The notes below the pieces were generated by a model. The model searched no databases, had not been told where the DNA came from, and worked only from the letters and a program-made list of their open reading frames with translations. A stretch of DNA of 64,000 bases. Origin: Calycina herbarum. Lineage: Eukaryota > Ascomycota > Leotiomycetes > Helotiales > Pezizellaceae. The position numbers and the translations under genes are program-made. Below, one piece after another: positions 12,283-25,139 of the stretch (position 1 is the first letter of the stretch; every line of letters starts with the position of its first letter). The stretch covers positions 434,001 through 498,000 of the forward strand of contig LLEY01000010.1 in the NCBI GenBank assembly GCA_001414485.1, written 5' to 3'.

Positions 12283-15200
12283 CTAAGCTAGTTAGTATAA
12301 CTACTTTAGTTAAAAGAACTACCTTTTAACTCTTATCTAGTATAATACTAAAACCCTCTCTATCTATATAATAATCCTTCTCTACTGTTTAGACTACTTC
12401 TTAAACTTTTAAACCTACCTCGACTCTCGAACGCTAAAAAACTACGAACCGAGTCCTAGCTAGTATAACGTATTACTACTATAGTAAGCCTAAATATTAC
12501 AAACCCGATTACTCTTAGCTATCTAGTATTAAAGAGATAGTCTAGGAAGTAGACGAAGATAATATATAAGTCTCTATAGAGTACTCTAATTCAGACCTAG
12601 ATTAGAGAAAAAACGAGGTAGCTTAGGTAAAGACTCCTTCCTAGGCTTATATAAATATAACCTATTAAACCTTAATCTTTCTAGTCTTATAAGAAACTAA
12701 TTCCTTATAGATACGACTCTTAGTATATATAGATATAGTATTAAGTTATAAGCTTTAATAGATATAGAAGCGAACGGTTTTCTATTCTTAAATTAACCTT
12801 TAGCTTTATACTAGTCTAATCGCTAAGATTATAGATTTAAAAACTACTCTACTTAGTATCTATTTATAGATATAATAGTAATATTAAGAGTAAGATAACA
12901 TAGTTTATATAGCTATATCTAAACCTAGATAGACGTTATATTTATAACTACCTCTTTATCGTTCTAGATCTTAGATAATAAGACTTAATTATTAGAAATA
13001 AATAGTTAAAATACTTTAAAATTCTTCTTAACCTTACTAGGAATTAACTTATTTAGCTAGCTAAAACCTTACTAACTCTTTATTTTAGAAAGAAGATCTT
13101 ACTTTCTTTAACTTCTAGCTAGATCTAGAAGCTTTATTTAAATATATAGTTAGATACGAATTAAAGAGATTACGCTCTCTATTAAGACGAAAAACAATAG
13201 AAGAGTAGTAAACTCTTAGCTAAGTTATTACTATTATCTACGACTCTAACTTCTAATAATTTTATATTCTACTCTAGTTCAAATCCTCTCTAACTAATAA
13301 GTATAGCTTAGACAGATTAGACTATATACTTATTTATTAGTAAAATAAGTACGAATACTTTGTATTTTAATATAAAACGACCTAATACTAAATTTTTTAT
13401 AACTAGTATCTACGAATTAGATCGGATTATTAAAGAGAAGTTAGCTCTACTTATAAATAATACTAAGACTATAGATCTAATATAGTTCTAACTTCTTAAA
13501 TATTATTTCTTATACTAAGATATTTTTTCTAAGATAGTCTTAAATAAACTCTCTTCTTATTATAAATATAATTATAAAATTACTTTAAATAAACTACTTT
13601 CTACCTTCTACTCTTCTCTATATTAATAGTTAACTATAAAGCTATAAGTAATAAAAGAGTATCTTATTAATAGTAATAGTTCTTTCGCCTTACTAGTACT
13701 CTTTATTAAAAAGTCTAATAGTAATAAGCTACGGTTCTATATCGATTATTAGAAGCTTAATACTCTTATCTAAAACGACCTCTACCTAATTCCTTATATC
13801 AACGAACTCCTTTTAAGAATAAGAAAAGCTAAGATCTTTACTAAGTTAGATATATAATAAGCCTTCTACTATATTTAAATAGACTCTAACTTAGAAGAGA
13901 TAACTATATTTAGAACTAGATATAGAATATATAAATATAAGGTCCTTTCTTTTAAACTCTATAATAGACCTACTACTTACTAATATTATATAAACTACGT
14001 CTTAATTAAATATCTAAATAACTTCTATATCGCTTACTTAGATAATATATTAATTTGTTTAGATAATATTAAAGAATATAAAGAATAAGTTAGAAAGGTT
14101 CTAAATCAGCTCTAAGAAGTAGAACTTTAAGTAGATATTAAGAAAAGCGAATTTAGTATTATCTAAGTTAAATATCTTAGTTATATATTAACTACGAAAG
14201 AACTTAAAGTAGATCTTAAGAAAGTAGAACCTCTACGTAACTTAGCTTAACCTAGTACTATAATAGATATAAAGTTCTATCTAGGCTTTTATAGTTTCTA
14301 TAAATAATATATTAAAAACTTTAATAAAATCGTAAAACCTCTAACTGCTATAATACGCTCTTTAGAGCTGTTTTAGTAAATATCCGAATATAAGAAAGCT
14401 TTTAAAGAATTATAGACCTAGCTACTCTTAGTTTAAACTTTATACTACTTCGATCTTAAACTTAATATAAAGCTAGAGATAGACTCTTCTAATAGAGTAA
14501 TAGTAGATATATTCTTCTAATAATATAGTAATTAATAGTATTCTATAGGTTTTTACTTCTACGTCTTAGTTAGCTATAAAGCGAATTAGGAAATCTATAA
14601 TAAGGAATTATTTATAATTATTAAAGTATTTAAGAAATAGCAGCTTAAACTTATATTATATTAGAGTTATATCGACGTATATTTAGACTATAGATTCTTA
14701 GAATACTTTATAATAACTAAGCTACTTATAGCTAAGTAAGTATAATAGATAGAATTCCTTTTTAACTTTAATTTCTAGATCTAATTTATATCTAGAATAG
14801 TAAATCAAAAGGCAGATATTCTAATTAGACACGAGTAAGATATTAAAATATAGAATTAAGTTAAGTTAGATAGCCGCTTATATACTCTTTTTAGACCTAT
14901 TAGATTAGACCTCTAAATTAATACCGACCTTACTTAGACCTTTTTATAAAAATAAGTAATATCTATTAGTATAATTCAGTTAGATATTATACTAGGATCT
15001 AGGTTAGACCTGATTTAGAGGCTAAAGATAGATAATATATAATTATTCTAGAAAAAGTATAGTAAGCTTAAGAACAGTTATACTATCTTACTAGATAATT
15101 TACTTCTATTTAGATAATAGCTGTATATTTAAAAGAATATCGAACTCTATATAAATCTAATCTAAGAGGTCTATAACTAAGTATCTAAAAGATATACTAG

Positions 15201-16330
15201 TTATTAGCTTCTATCTACTACTAGATTAGTATAGGTTTAGACTATAAAGTATACGTAGCTAACTACTAAGTATATAGATACTCTTATCCTCGATAGACTA
15301 AATAGTAAGAGTTCCTTTACCTACTACTAGTTTCTAATTACCTGATATAGTATTTATATATAGATTTTAAGTCCTTTTTAAAAGATAAACACGGATATAA
15401 TACTATACTAGTATTTATTAACTACCTTAGAAAGGATTTAGTATCTATTCTCTACTATTCTACGACCGACGCTAGAGGATTAGCTTAACTTTTTATATAG
15501 TAGATCTATTATTTTAGACACTGTCTTAAATCGATTATATCTAATAGAGGACCTTAATTCGTCTTAGCTTTTTAGACGGAATTCTATTATATTATTAGTA
15601 TTAAGCTTAAGCTCTTTATAACTTACTATAAATAAATAGATAGTTAGATAGAGATTATAAACCGATATATTAATTAGAGGCTAAGGCCTTTTGTAACCTA
15701 CTACTAGGATAATTAGAGCGAGTTAATCTCTCTAATAAACCGAGTATAAATAACTCTCTTATACTCCTCGATTAGTATAACCTCTTATTAGCTTAAGTTT
15801 AGACTCGATTTAAGAACCTCGTAGAACTAGAATACTCTAAAGACTTCTATTCTCTAGAAACGACTAAATTATAATAAGGTAGTTAAAATAGCTCGACGTA
15901 TATACTCGGCCTAGAACGTAGCTAAAGATAATATAACTAAAGCTTAGTAGAGAATATAAGATAGTATAAATTAATACTAAAGAGCTATTAACTAGGATAT
16001 TAGGAATAAAGTCTACTTATTAATAAAAAACCTTAAGATAAATCGACTTAGTTAAAAGCTAGCCGAGTAGTAGATAGGACTTTTTAAGATACTAGAACGT
16101 ATAAGACACTCTTATAAGTTAAAGCTCTTAGAAAGATTATTAATTTATAACGTTTTCGTTATAGATATACTATTTAAGAATCTAGATACTCTCTTACCTA
16201 GATAGGAAGCCTTAGAGCTATCTCTAGAGATTATTTAAAGTATATAAGAATAAGAAGTTTAAGAGATTCTCGCTAGTAGACTTTTTAGAAGACAACTATA
16301 GTATTAAGTAAAATATGTTAGCTATAATTT
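12283..16330 (+). mobile_element. RIP-mutated Ty3/Gypsy retrotransposon (gag end and pol), interrupted by element 1
   Basis: Plus-strand Gypsy remnants in canonical order. A CCHC zinc knuckle is degraded to YYYYSKPKYYKPDYS (about 12,470-12,515; cysteines turned to Tyr or Ser). A protease-like block reading ALIDIEANGF follows at about 12,755. The reverse transcriptase has YLDNILI at 14035-14055. RNase H is about 14,400-14,900. The integrase reads KHGYNTILVFINYLRK near 15,390 and ISNRGP (for SDRGP) at 15538-15555. Each catalytic Asp-to-Asn change is a G-to-A change. The 5' part was split off by insertion of the element at 5366-12282. LTRs were not found, so the right end is approximate. Confidence 0.85.
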
Positions 16331-18880
16331 AGACTCTACTTAGTATTTTACTAATAATTTTTAAGGTTTACTACATCGATTAAGAGACTTCTATATTAAA
16401 TACCTAGAGTAACTAGGACTACTACGACTTCTCTCTAAGTAGATATATATATAGAAAATAGATAAGAACGACTAAAGAGTTTTATTATTTAACTAAATAA
16501 CTCTTAAGAATATCTACTAATCCTAGTTACTCCTAAGTAACTTAAAATTAACAAAGTAGAAGAATAAGAAGATAATACTAAGTTACTACTAAATAGAATC
16601 GAAAGCTTAATCTTCTTCTCTGCTTTAGCTACCTCGTTAGCTAGCTATATAGTAATAGCCTTAGCCTTCTCCTTATCCTCGTTCTTATAATTCTTCTTCT
16701 CGCTATTCTCTCTACTAAAAGAGACCTAAACTAGCTTATCTCTAGAAACCCTCTCTATCTCCGCGTACTTATACTTCTTACTTTAATAACTACCCGCGAC
16801 TTATAAGCTCTTTAGATAAGCCTCGAAGAGGTCCCGAATCTAGGCCTATATAGTATTACCGGCCTATTAGAATATTAGTCTAAGTTACTTCTATAACTAT
16901 ACTAACTAAGGAAGGAATACTTATAGTAACTTTAATACGAAGAGCCTAGGTCTTCTTAAGAAGCGTATACTATAATTCCGTTATAGTCTTAGATACCTCC
17001 GTAGTAGCAACGACTATAATCTTATTAATAGCCTTAGCAGCCTTCTTAATCGTAACTAGGCTTTCTAAGAGCTATAAAATAGTAAACTCCTTCTCTACGA
17101 ACTAGGGCAACTATAATAGTTAGTATAGGTTTAGACTTAGTTTAGACTTAGGACTACTTACTAAGATACTAACAGCGTTCTATCTAACGTAGTACTTATA
17201 CTTCTTAGATATATCTTTTACGAAAATACACTCGTACTCTCTATCTCTAGCTTTTATCTAAAGACATCGAACGTAGCAGACGCGGTAGACATCTAGAAGA
17301 GTACTAGTAAAGTAAGAAAGAGGTATTATACTATCTAAACTAATTAGTACTCTAAATCAGCCTTAGCTCTAAAGATAAAGACTTACGTTATATATATATT
17401 ATAATAGTTCTAGTTATATATATTCTAATTATATATAATCTCGTAACTAGGTTTTCTCGAGGTTCTACTAAGAACTCGCTTAGTATAGTTAAAAATAGTA
17501 AGAGTATCTATATTATTTACTTCTCTCTTTAGTTTAGTTTTTCTTAATATAAAGTATAGTTTAGTAACGGGAATTCTATAGAATTCCTTTAGTATTCTCT
17601 AGAAGATTTCTTTCTATTTTAAATATTTATAGAAGATTACTAGCTAGAACTAGAAAAGTGAATAGAATTCCTTTTTCTATTATTATATAACTAGAAAATC
17701 GTTATTCTAGGCTAATAAACTAATTAGAAGCTTAGATTTCTCCTTAGTATTAATAAATTATATATAAGAATAATAACTGAATTTCTAAACTAAAACTAAG
17801 ATAATACTAATATAATAGCGCTGCTATATCTTACGCCTACTTATATAAGAGTATTAATATTCTCTTCTAGTTCTCCTAGTCTATTTTCGTTATCTTTATA
17901 ATATTCTACCTCTTAAAATAGCCTTAGACTCTCTACTCTACGTCTAAATCGAGTTACTAAAATCTAGCCTCTTCTAAATATTAATAACTTCTTCTTTAAA
18001 AGCGATAAGGCTCTATTTAACTATATAGTTATATATAATAAGCTTATAAAGATACTAGTTTCTTATATCTTTTTTAATTATATAAAGTAAGTAGTAAGAA
18101 GTATAAAGTATAAAATCGATAGTTTTAATATACTCTAGTTATACTATTAAAATTATTATAAGAGTATTCTAATATTAGCTAAAGAAGAGAAGGAATTAAA
18201 GATAAAAGGTAAGAATTCTTATTAATTTTTTATATCTAGTTAAGATATAAAATAAGAGTAAAGAAATACTTTAGTAGAGTAGAAGACTCTTTATCTTTTA
18301 TATCTTATCGCTTTTATTACTTTAAATAATCTTCTCTTTTATCTTATTAAGTAATAGTCGACTAAGAACTTTTTTAATTACCTACGTTCTAGTATAAAGA
18401 ATACGTTAGTATATATACTACTTCGAGATATAAAGACGTAATTTAAGAAGATATATAATAATCTATAAAAGAAGTTAAAAGAGTATATTTAGAATAGAAG
18501 CTAAATTTCTTTAATAACTAACTACTAGACCTTATATAATAATAAGGAGTATATAGTAGTAACTAGATACTAGATTAATATAAAGTTTATCTACTAAGCT
18601 ATAGTTTTAGATATTATTAAGATAGAGAAACTTATTTACTCTAGAGAGTATATAGTAAAGCTTCTTATTAATATAATAACTAAATATAGAATTCTATACT
18701 TAATTAGTATAGTTACTTATAATAACGTCTCTTTAAATAACACTCTTCTTATAATATATAAAAAGAAGATTAAGAAGAAGTATTACTATCTCTCTTCTCT
18801 TGAAAAGATATAGTTTTCTCTTAAATTCAACGCTTTTAATAGAGATTAATACTATATATTATATATCTTAAATTTATATA
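16331..18880. repeat. RIP-mutated repeat DNA, identity uncertain
   Basis: TpA-rich, stop-dense DNA between the Gypsy pol and the Fot1 element. On the minus strand at about 17,330-16,600 a frame read through its stops gives a Cys-bearing pattern (DVYRVCYVRC, then YECIFV, then a Lys/Arg stretch and a long charged helix). This recalls Cys-patterned accessory ORFs of fungal retroelements, but I cannot name it. The remaining sequence (about 17,400-18,880) gives nothing recognisable. Confidence 0.4.
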
Positions 18881-20707
18881 ACGTGGTTTATTACTAAGTC
18901 GCGTACTTTTTTATATTTTACTATCTACTACCTTTAATACGTATTTTCTTAATAACTAATAATAGAATTCTAATCTAAAAAAAGACGAATTATCTTAGCT
19001 ATCGAAGCTATTTAAATATCTAAGAATATTAGTTATTATAAAGCTATAAAGCTCTATAATATCTCCGAAGCTATACTATATAATAGAATAGCTAGTTGAA
19101 CTTCTTAATACGAAACTAAGGCTAATTATTATAAGTTAACTAAAGTAGAGAAGAAGGTGATTATTTAATATATACTTAATCTAGATATAAGAGAATTTAC
19201 GCCTTAGCTACCTAGTATAGAAAATATAGTAAATTATATCCTCGAGTTATATAGAGAAGAACGCGTTAGTAAGCTCTAGGTATATCGATTTATATAACGA
19301 CGTCTAGAGTTAAAGACGTGTTTTAATCGTATTTATAACTTTTAAAGAGCTCTCTACGAGAATTCTAAACTTATTAGAACGTGGTTTCAGCTTATAGAGA
19401 ATATATAGACGAAATATAGAATCTAAGACAGCGATTTCTATAACTTCGACGAGACTGGTTTTATAATAGATATTATCTATATAGAAATAGTTATTATATA
19501 TACTAATTAACGTAGTAGAAGTAAGACTATTTAGCTAGGTAATCGGGAATAGGTTATAGTAATTATCTATATTAATAGAGAGAGTTTAAGTATCTCTCTA
19601 TTCTTAGTAGTTTAAGAGAAAAATCACCTTACTAGTTAGTATACTAAGAGTAGTCTTTCTAATAACTAGGTAATTTAACTAATAAGTAATAGATAGACTA
19701 ATAATAAGACAGGTCTAGAATAGCTTAAATACTTCGATAAATATACTTAGAGTTAAGTAAAAGAGCTATATCGGATATTAGTTCTAGATAGGTATAAAAG
19801 CTATGAATTAGTAATATTCTAAGAGTATTACAAAGCTAATAATATTATTACTCTCTATCTACTCTCTTATTCGTCCTATCTTACCTAGCTACTCGATGTT
19901 AGATATTTTAGTATTCTTAAACATATATATAAACGTGAAATTAAGACCTTTATTAAGACTTATATTAACTATATTACTAAGGTCGAGTTCTTTTTAGCTT
20001 TCTACGTAGCTTATAATAAGTTAATTATAACCTAAAACGCTAAAGCTAGGTTCTATAGAGCTGGCCTAGTACCTCTAGATCCCTAGACTATAATCTTAAA
20101 GCTCGATATTAAGTTATAAACTCTTATACTTACTAGATCTCTCTCTACCGACGCTATTCTATAAGCTTCCTAGATACCTCGTAACTCTACTAAAGCTCTT
20201 TCGTAATTAACTCTTATTAAAGATCGTATTACTCGTTACTAAGAAAGCTTACTAATACCTATTTTCTAGATAATAACTTCGTTAGTAAAAGATATAAAGT
20301 AATTAATTTATAAAGTAACTCTCTTATTAGCTAAGAACCGTATACTTCGAGTAGTAAATAAAGCTCTTAGTAAACGCTAGAGAGCTAAAAAGTCCCGTGT
20401 CTAAGAAGAAGGTATACTTACTATAGAGGATATATAGAACAGATTAGCTTAGAAGAATACAAAGAAGTAGATTCGACGCGGTAAGCGCTTAAGAGAGAGT
20501 AGAGAGAATAAAGAATAATCGACTTAGTAACGTTATAGTACTTATAGAAAAACTAGTTATAATACGCGGACTTGTTAAGAGGCTATAGATATATCTAGTT
20601 TATTAGATTCTAAGTAGTTTTAATAATTTTAATATATTATAGTAGTTTTATTATATTTTAAGATAATAGAGTAGTAGAAAAGTACACGACTCGGTGATAA
20701 ACTATAT
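18881..20707 (+). mobile_element. Complete RIP-mutated Fot1/pogo-type DNA transposon
   Basis: A 1,827-bp element between TA dinucleotides (18879-18880 and 20708-20709). Terminal inverted repeats start ACGTGGTTTATTACTAAGTC and end with the RIP-mutated complement. Reading through stops on the plus strand yields a pogo-type transposase. The Psq-like helix-turn-helix (RRIILAIEAI...LYNISEAILYNR) is at about 18,985-19,100. The first catalytic Asp lies in NFDETGF (19442-19462). GNREQVIVI-like and GLE.LKYFDKYT blocks follow, then a SYSSYLTQLLDVRYFSILK block (the usual 'HSSHLLQPLDV') near 19,860-19,920. It is the same family as 1-704 and 25922-27780. It is dead. Confidence 0.92.
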
Positions 20708-23099
20708 TATATAAGATATAATTAATACTCTTAAAGTTAAGCTAACTAAAGTTATATATACTTTTATTTCTAAACATAGCTAAGAGCGTATTCTAGAGTA
20801 AGTAATTTCTTCTTTTTTTTTAGAATTATTTACTTATAATTAATAGAGAAGTAGACTTAAGCGAATAATTATAATCTTTCTTCTTTAAAGCTTATATATT
20901 AAGTATTATCTTCTACTATCGCCTCTTTTACAATTCGCTTATCTCTTCTTATAAATTATTTAATATTCCTTTCTTAAAATACCTTTAGATATACTAGTTT
21001 ATTAGAACTCTACTAACCTTTTTCTTAAGCGCTTTCTTTAACTTAAAAGACCGATTTAGTTTATATATATAATATAAAAGTTTAACTTATTAGTTAAGTA
21101 TTACTATCTTTTAAAAGATAACTAAAGTATTAGTAAATAGATAAAAGACCTATTTATAATATTTAAGAAGCTAACTATTACTCTCTAAGTTAATTAATAT
21201 CCTACTCTCTATTAAATAGTTTTATACTTTATATTCTTATAATTATAGCTTTATACTATAAAATAGACTTATCTAATAAAGGTTATAAAGCTTACTACTA
21301 CTACTATATATACTAAGCTTAGTAAATATTATTAGCTTACTTTAATAAATACTACTTCTATAATAGCTATAGTTCTTAATCCTTAGTAGAAGTTATACTA
21401 TTTTAAGAAGATATTAGCGAACGAGAGTAGTATATAAAGTAAGATATATAAGAAGGTTAAGTAAAACGTCTATACTATTTATAATAAATATAAGACTCGA
21501 GAGATATAAGTAGAATTATAACAGCGAGATTAAGAGGTAGAAGTTTAGTTACTTAATTCTATTAAAAGAGAGGTAATATCTAAAAAGGCTTAGAGAGATT
21601 CTCTCTTTAACTTTTAAAACAATCACGTATATATAATTAAGAACGAACTTAAGATATATCTTAAGAAGGTATATTAACTAAATAGAAAGGATTATAAACA
21701 AGTTATAAGATACTAGCTTAGAAAGTAGTATAATTACTCTATCCTTTTTAAGATAGTAAGAGATTATCTTAGAATTCTAGTAATCTCTACCTCTTCTAAG
21801 TATATCTTTTCTAATAGAAGACGAATTATTACTAGAGATCGTAGTAGAATTAGAGAAGAGAAGCTAAAATAGATTATATACCTTCGCGATTAGAGTATAA
21901 TTATAGAAGAGGAGTTAGTAGAACTTACTAATAAAGAAATTAAGAATCTTATTTAAGTAGAGAAGTAGGTAGAAGTAGATAGATAAGATAGATAAGACTT
22001 AATTTAGTAAATAAAACACCTTTCGCTACTCTAATTATCTAATATTTTATTTTACTAACTATAACAGACGTGCTTTAGATAAGACTTAGAATAAATAATA
22101 CTCTATTCTTAGAACAAAAGACGAGAAGAGTAGAAGAGCTCGAGAGAACCGGGAACTAAATACAAGTTATCCGCGCTAGTGCGTACGCTAGTACTAGCGT
22201 GTATCTAAGCGAATATGTAATATCTAGCCTTTGTAACTATAACTGTTATACTAATCTACTTTTACTTTCTCTTATATAATTCTAGAGCTTCTATTAGCTA
22301 TACGTAACTCTAGAAACTATAGTATTCTAGTAGAACTTTAGTCTAGAGACTAGTTCTATTTTAACTACTCTCTAGAAGTATTCTATCTAGAATAGAATTA
22401 TAGAATAAATAGAAAAACGGTTCCCGATACTGAACTATAATATAAAGTACTATTCTATAAACACTTCTTTTATATATTTATAGAGAGCTATTATACTAAA
22501 ACTAAACTCTTACTCTTACCTAGAAAGGCCTTATAAATATCTTAAACTAATAACGCGGTTTATAAACGTAGAATATAGATTTATCTTATATTAAACTCTT
22601 TAATATATAGTAATAAGCTTAGACGCTTTTCTACTAGTAAAGTACTCTATAATAATAAACTACTAGAAGTAGAAGAGTATAACGATATATAATTAGATTA
22701 TCTACTAGAAGAGAAGAGTTCTCTAAGTAGAAAGACTATTTAACTAAATCTAATAGTATAAATTCTAATTTCTAAAGAATAACTAAGCTTATTTACTAAA
22801 CTTAAATCTTTATATAAGGTCTCTCTTTCTACTAAACGTATACGTTCTCTCGTAGCTCCTAGGTTAGTATATTAACTAGAAGAAGTAGGAGTTAGAGCTA
22901 TTACTTATAAGACACCTAAGCGAGATTTCCCGCTCTACTATAATTTCCGACACTCCGTCTTTAAAAACCTACTATAATTTAACCTTTTAACTAAAACTTA
23001 TTAAATTAAAAATAGTAGACCGAATCCTCTCCCTCTCTTCTATATACGAATCTAGCTAGAATTAGTCGACACTAAAGCGCGCTAGAGTACGTTAAGTAT
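20708..23099. repeat. RIP-mutated AT-rich repeat DNA, not identified
   Basis: The same TpA-rich composition with no recognisable protein blocks. Basic, coiled-coil-like fragments can be read on the plus strand at about 21,400-22,000. It contains a perfect 16-bp palindrome, ACGCTAGTACTAGCGT, at 22185-22200 in an unusually GC-rich patch. Confidence 0.5.
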
Positions 23100-23932
23100 A
23101 AGATAATAGAAAATCGTAGAAGAAGATAGAAGCTGAATTAGGTATACTAAAATCGACTGTGTAAAGGATATATAAGAGTAATTCAAGTTAAACTATACGG
23201 AAAGAGAAGCAGTTTTAAAAGAGAATACTATCTAAGTAATATATATACCAAATCCTTCGATTTTTATTACAAAATTATACTACTCGTCGTATATCTTTTA
23301 TATAAGTCAAAAACGCTTTTAATCTACCTACTTCTACTTATATAATCCGCTGAGAACTTCGCTACACTAGCTACCAACGATGTATTACTTGCCCTCGTCT
23401 CTTTATTAGCCGACTCTAAGTAAAGAAACGTCTTGCTTTTATATATACACACCGCTAGTAGAGGACATCGGACTAGGCAGCTACTTATAGGCAAAAGAGG
23501 GACTAGAGAAAGGTTATATAATTAGACAAGTATATATTTAAGCTTAGAAAGAGTAGAAGAGTCTAGGTTACACGGCGTGTAGATGAAAAGAGGTGTCTAG
23601 ACTATATTAGGTCGACATATCGCTTAAGAAGGGTAACGGTTATAATCTAAGGCACGATCGGCTAGGATTATAAATCCCCTCTTATCTTCTTAGAGAAGGA
23701 ACAAGGCTATAAAGGGGTGAATTCTCGAGCCTATAGAGATCAAGTTCTCGAGCCAGTTATCTTTCCCTTATTCGACGAGCTTAGTACTAAGTATATCTTA
23801 GCTGCTCATGAATGTTCTCTGGAACAGATAGGAGAATTAAAATATCAATCAAAAAGTCTCGATTACCTAACCCGAAGAAATATAGACCATGAGTTGCTCG
23901 TTTTTGCCGGCGCTGGTGGATCCTTTAAGTAG
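23100..23932 (+). pseudogene. Decayed Tc1/mariner-type transposase at the edge of the transposon block
   Basis: The open stretch from 23711 reads KGVNSRAYRDQVLEPVIFPLF followed by DELS. This fits the conserved 'g.nS..Y...VLeP.v.P...el' block of Tc1/mariner DDE transposases. The stretch SLDYLTRRNI followed by a Gly/Ala-rich piece could be the 'yl..ngI...WPa.SPDLNPIE' end. Upstream, fragments such as STVCKGYIRVIQ (about 23,150-23,190) and SLGYTACR (about 23,560) may be the helix-turn-helix and linker of the same protein in other frames. It starts with GTG in the open frame, has no ATG, and is broken upstream. The family call is from motif memory only. Confidence 0.45.
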
Positions 23933-24655
23933 CCCATAATATCCCATCTGGTTCGTCGTACATTTCTTGAAGATTTTTGTTTAGGGGCGATTTCCCAGAT
24001 TACTATCTCCGTTGAGTACACTTCGACTTCTCTCACGTCGTTAGTATCTCAATCGTAAATTATTGCCTGAACTCTCATACGATGGACAATAAATATGTAG
24101 AAGCGGCAGTAAGAACATCAGGGTTGCACCTGCCTTCCTAGCCCTCGTTGTTCTAACTTTCTGGAGTAATTCAAGTAAATTGTTCTAAAAACTTAGAACA
24201 ATTTGAACTGTTACCAAAGATGTTTGGAACAATCAACTTCAATTGTCCAAGTTATCTAGGTAAACAATGGGTCTTATGTGCTCTAGGGCTAGATTGAATT
24301 GGTACCTATTTACTGCCTCTTTTTTTGGCCACTCCATTTCAGTCTGACTTCGCCTCTTGTGATTAGCGAGATACCTCTAATTGGGGCTCCAAAGAATTCT
24401 CTCACTCTAAGATCTCGCTGAGAAAAGAGGAGATTTTAGAATTTGACTAACTCCAAAAATCACTTTATCTTCTTCTAAAAAATTAGCTTACGAAAGTGAC
24501 TCACATTTCTTTTCAAAGGCCAAGTCATGTGAGCACAGCCCGAAGTCATGCCGAGCACTCCAACAAGAGTAAAAAAAGCAAAAAGAATGCTGAGGAATAC
24601 TCTGCCCATTAAAATGAATGTTTTGATAGTGAAAAGAGGCCAAAAAGGAACACTT
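23933..24655. other. Gene-free stretch at the island border
   Basis: Normal-composition DNA with no supportable gene. It holds one copy of a dispersed repeat (24101-24182), immediately followed by a perfect 11-bp stem, 4-nt loop hairpin at 24178-24203 (arms AATTGTTCTAA and TTAGAACAATT). Confidence 0.6.
24101..24182. repeat. Dispersed repeat, copy 1
   Basis: Shares an ordered set of blocks with 62813-62893: GCGRCAGTAA, then ACCTGCCT, then TCGTTGTTC, then GCAATTCAAGTAA (with mismatches). A weaker relative is at 35028-35104. It has no coding capacity; it may be a MITE or an old non-coding element. Confidence 0.55.
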
Positions 24656-24743
24656 TCCGCTGCCGGGAATCGAACCCGGCGCTACCGCGCACCAATCAGA
24701 GGACTTTTGAGAGGCGGAAATGTTACCGATACACCACAGCGGA
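24656..24743 (-). tRNA. tRNA-Glu (anticodon CTC), with an 18-nt intron
   Basis: The minus strand gives a cloverleaf. Acceptor stem TCCGCTG pairs with CAGCGGA. A Glu-type D arm with TGGTGTATCGGT follows. The anticodon arm is TCCGC-CTCTCA. The T arm is CCGGG-TTCGATT-CCCGG with a perfect B box. The anticodon is CTC. Between position 37 (A) and 38 (C) sit 18 extra bases, the canonical place for a nuclear tRNA intron, giving 88 nt in total. The anticodon stem has four good pairs and one T-T mismatch at its base, and the variable loop is short, so a slightly impaired copy is possible. The gene is in normal-composition DNA. Confidence 0.85.
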
Positions 24744-25139
24744 TTGATTATTCGATTTGATGGTGGGAGATGTCTTGTTTGATATTATATCATGAGACCA
24801 CTTTTGTGGGCCGAGGTTGGGCCGCCTGGCGATTGTTGAGGGGAGAGCGTTCTGTTAATTGAGTTTGAAACCTTCTAGTCTAACAATCGTGCACAAGAAA
24901 ATAACAGAAAGATAGGGAAGTATTAAAATTTCAATCCTTAGTAATATAATGAAACGTTGAGTTGATAAATTAATAAAGAGAGATTTGAGAATTGAAGGGG
25001 GAGTAGGAACTGGCAGAGAAGGAAGGAGCGATGAGAGAGGTACACCAAAACCTTAATTCAACCTCAACTGTAGAATTGAGCTGTGTACCCTAATTTCCAA
25101 GTTTGAAGTTTATGAGCCAACATACCAATTCTTTACAAG
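24744..25139. other. Intergenic, no feature seen
   Basis: AT-moderate DNA between the tRNA and the start codon at 25140. I see no clear TATA box or repeat. It probably contains the promoter of the following gene. Confidence 0.4.
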
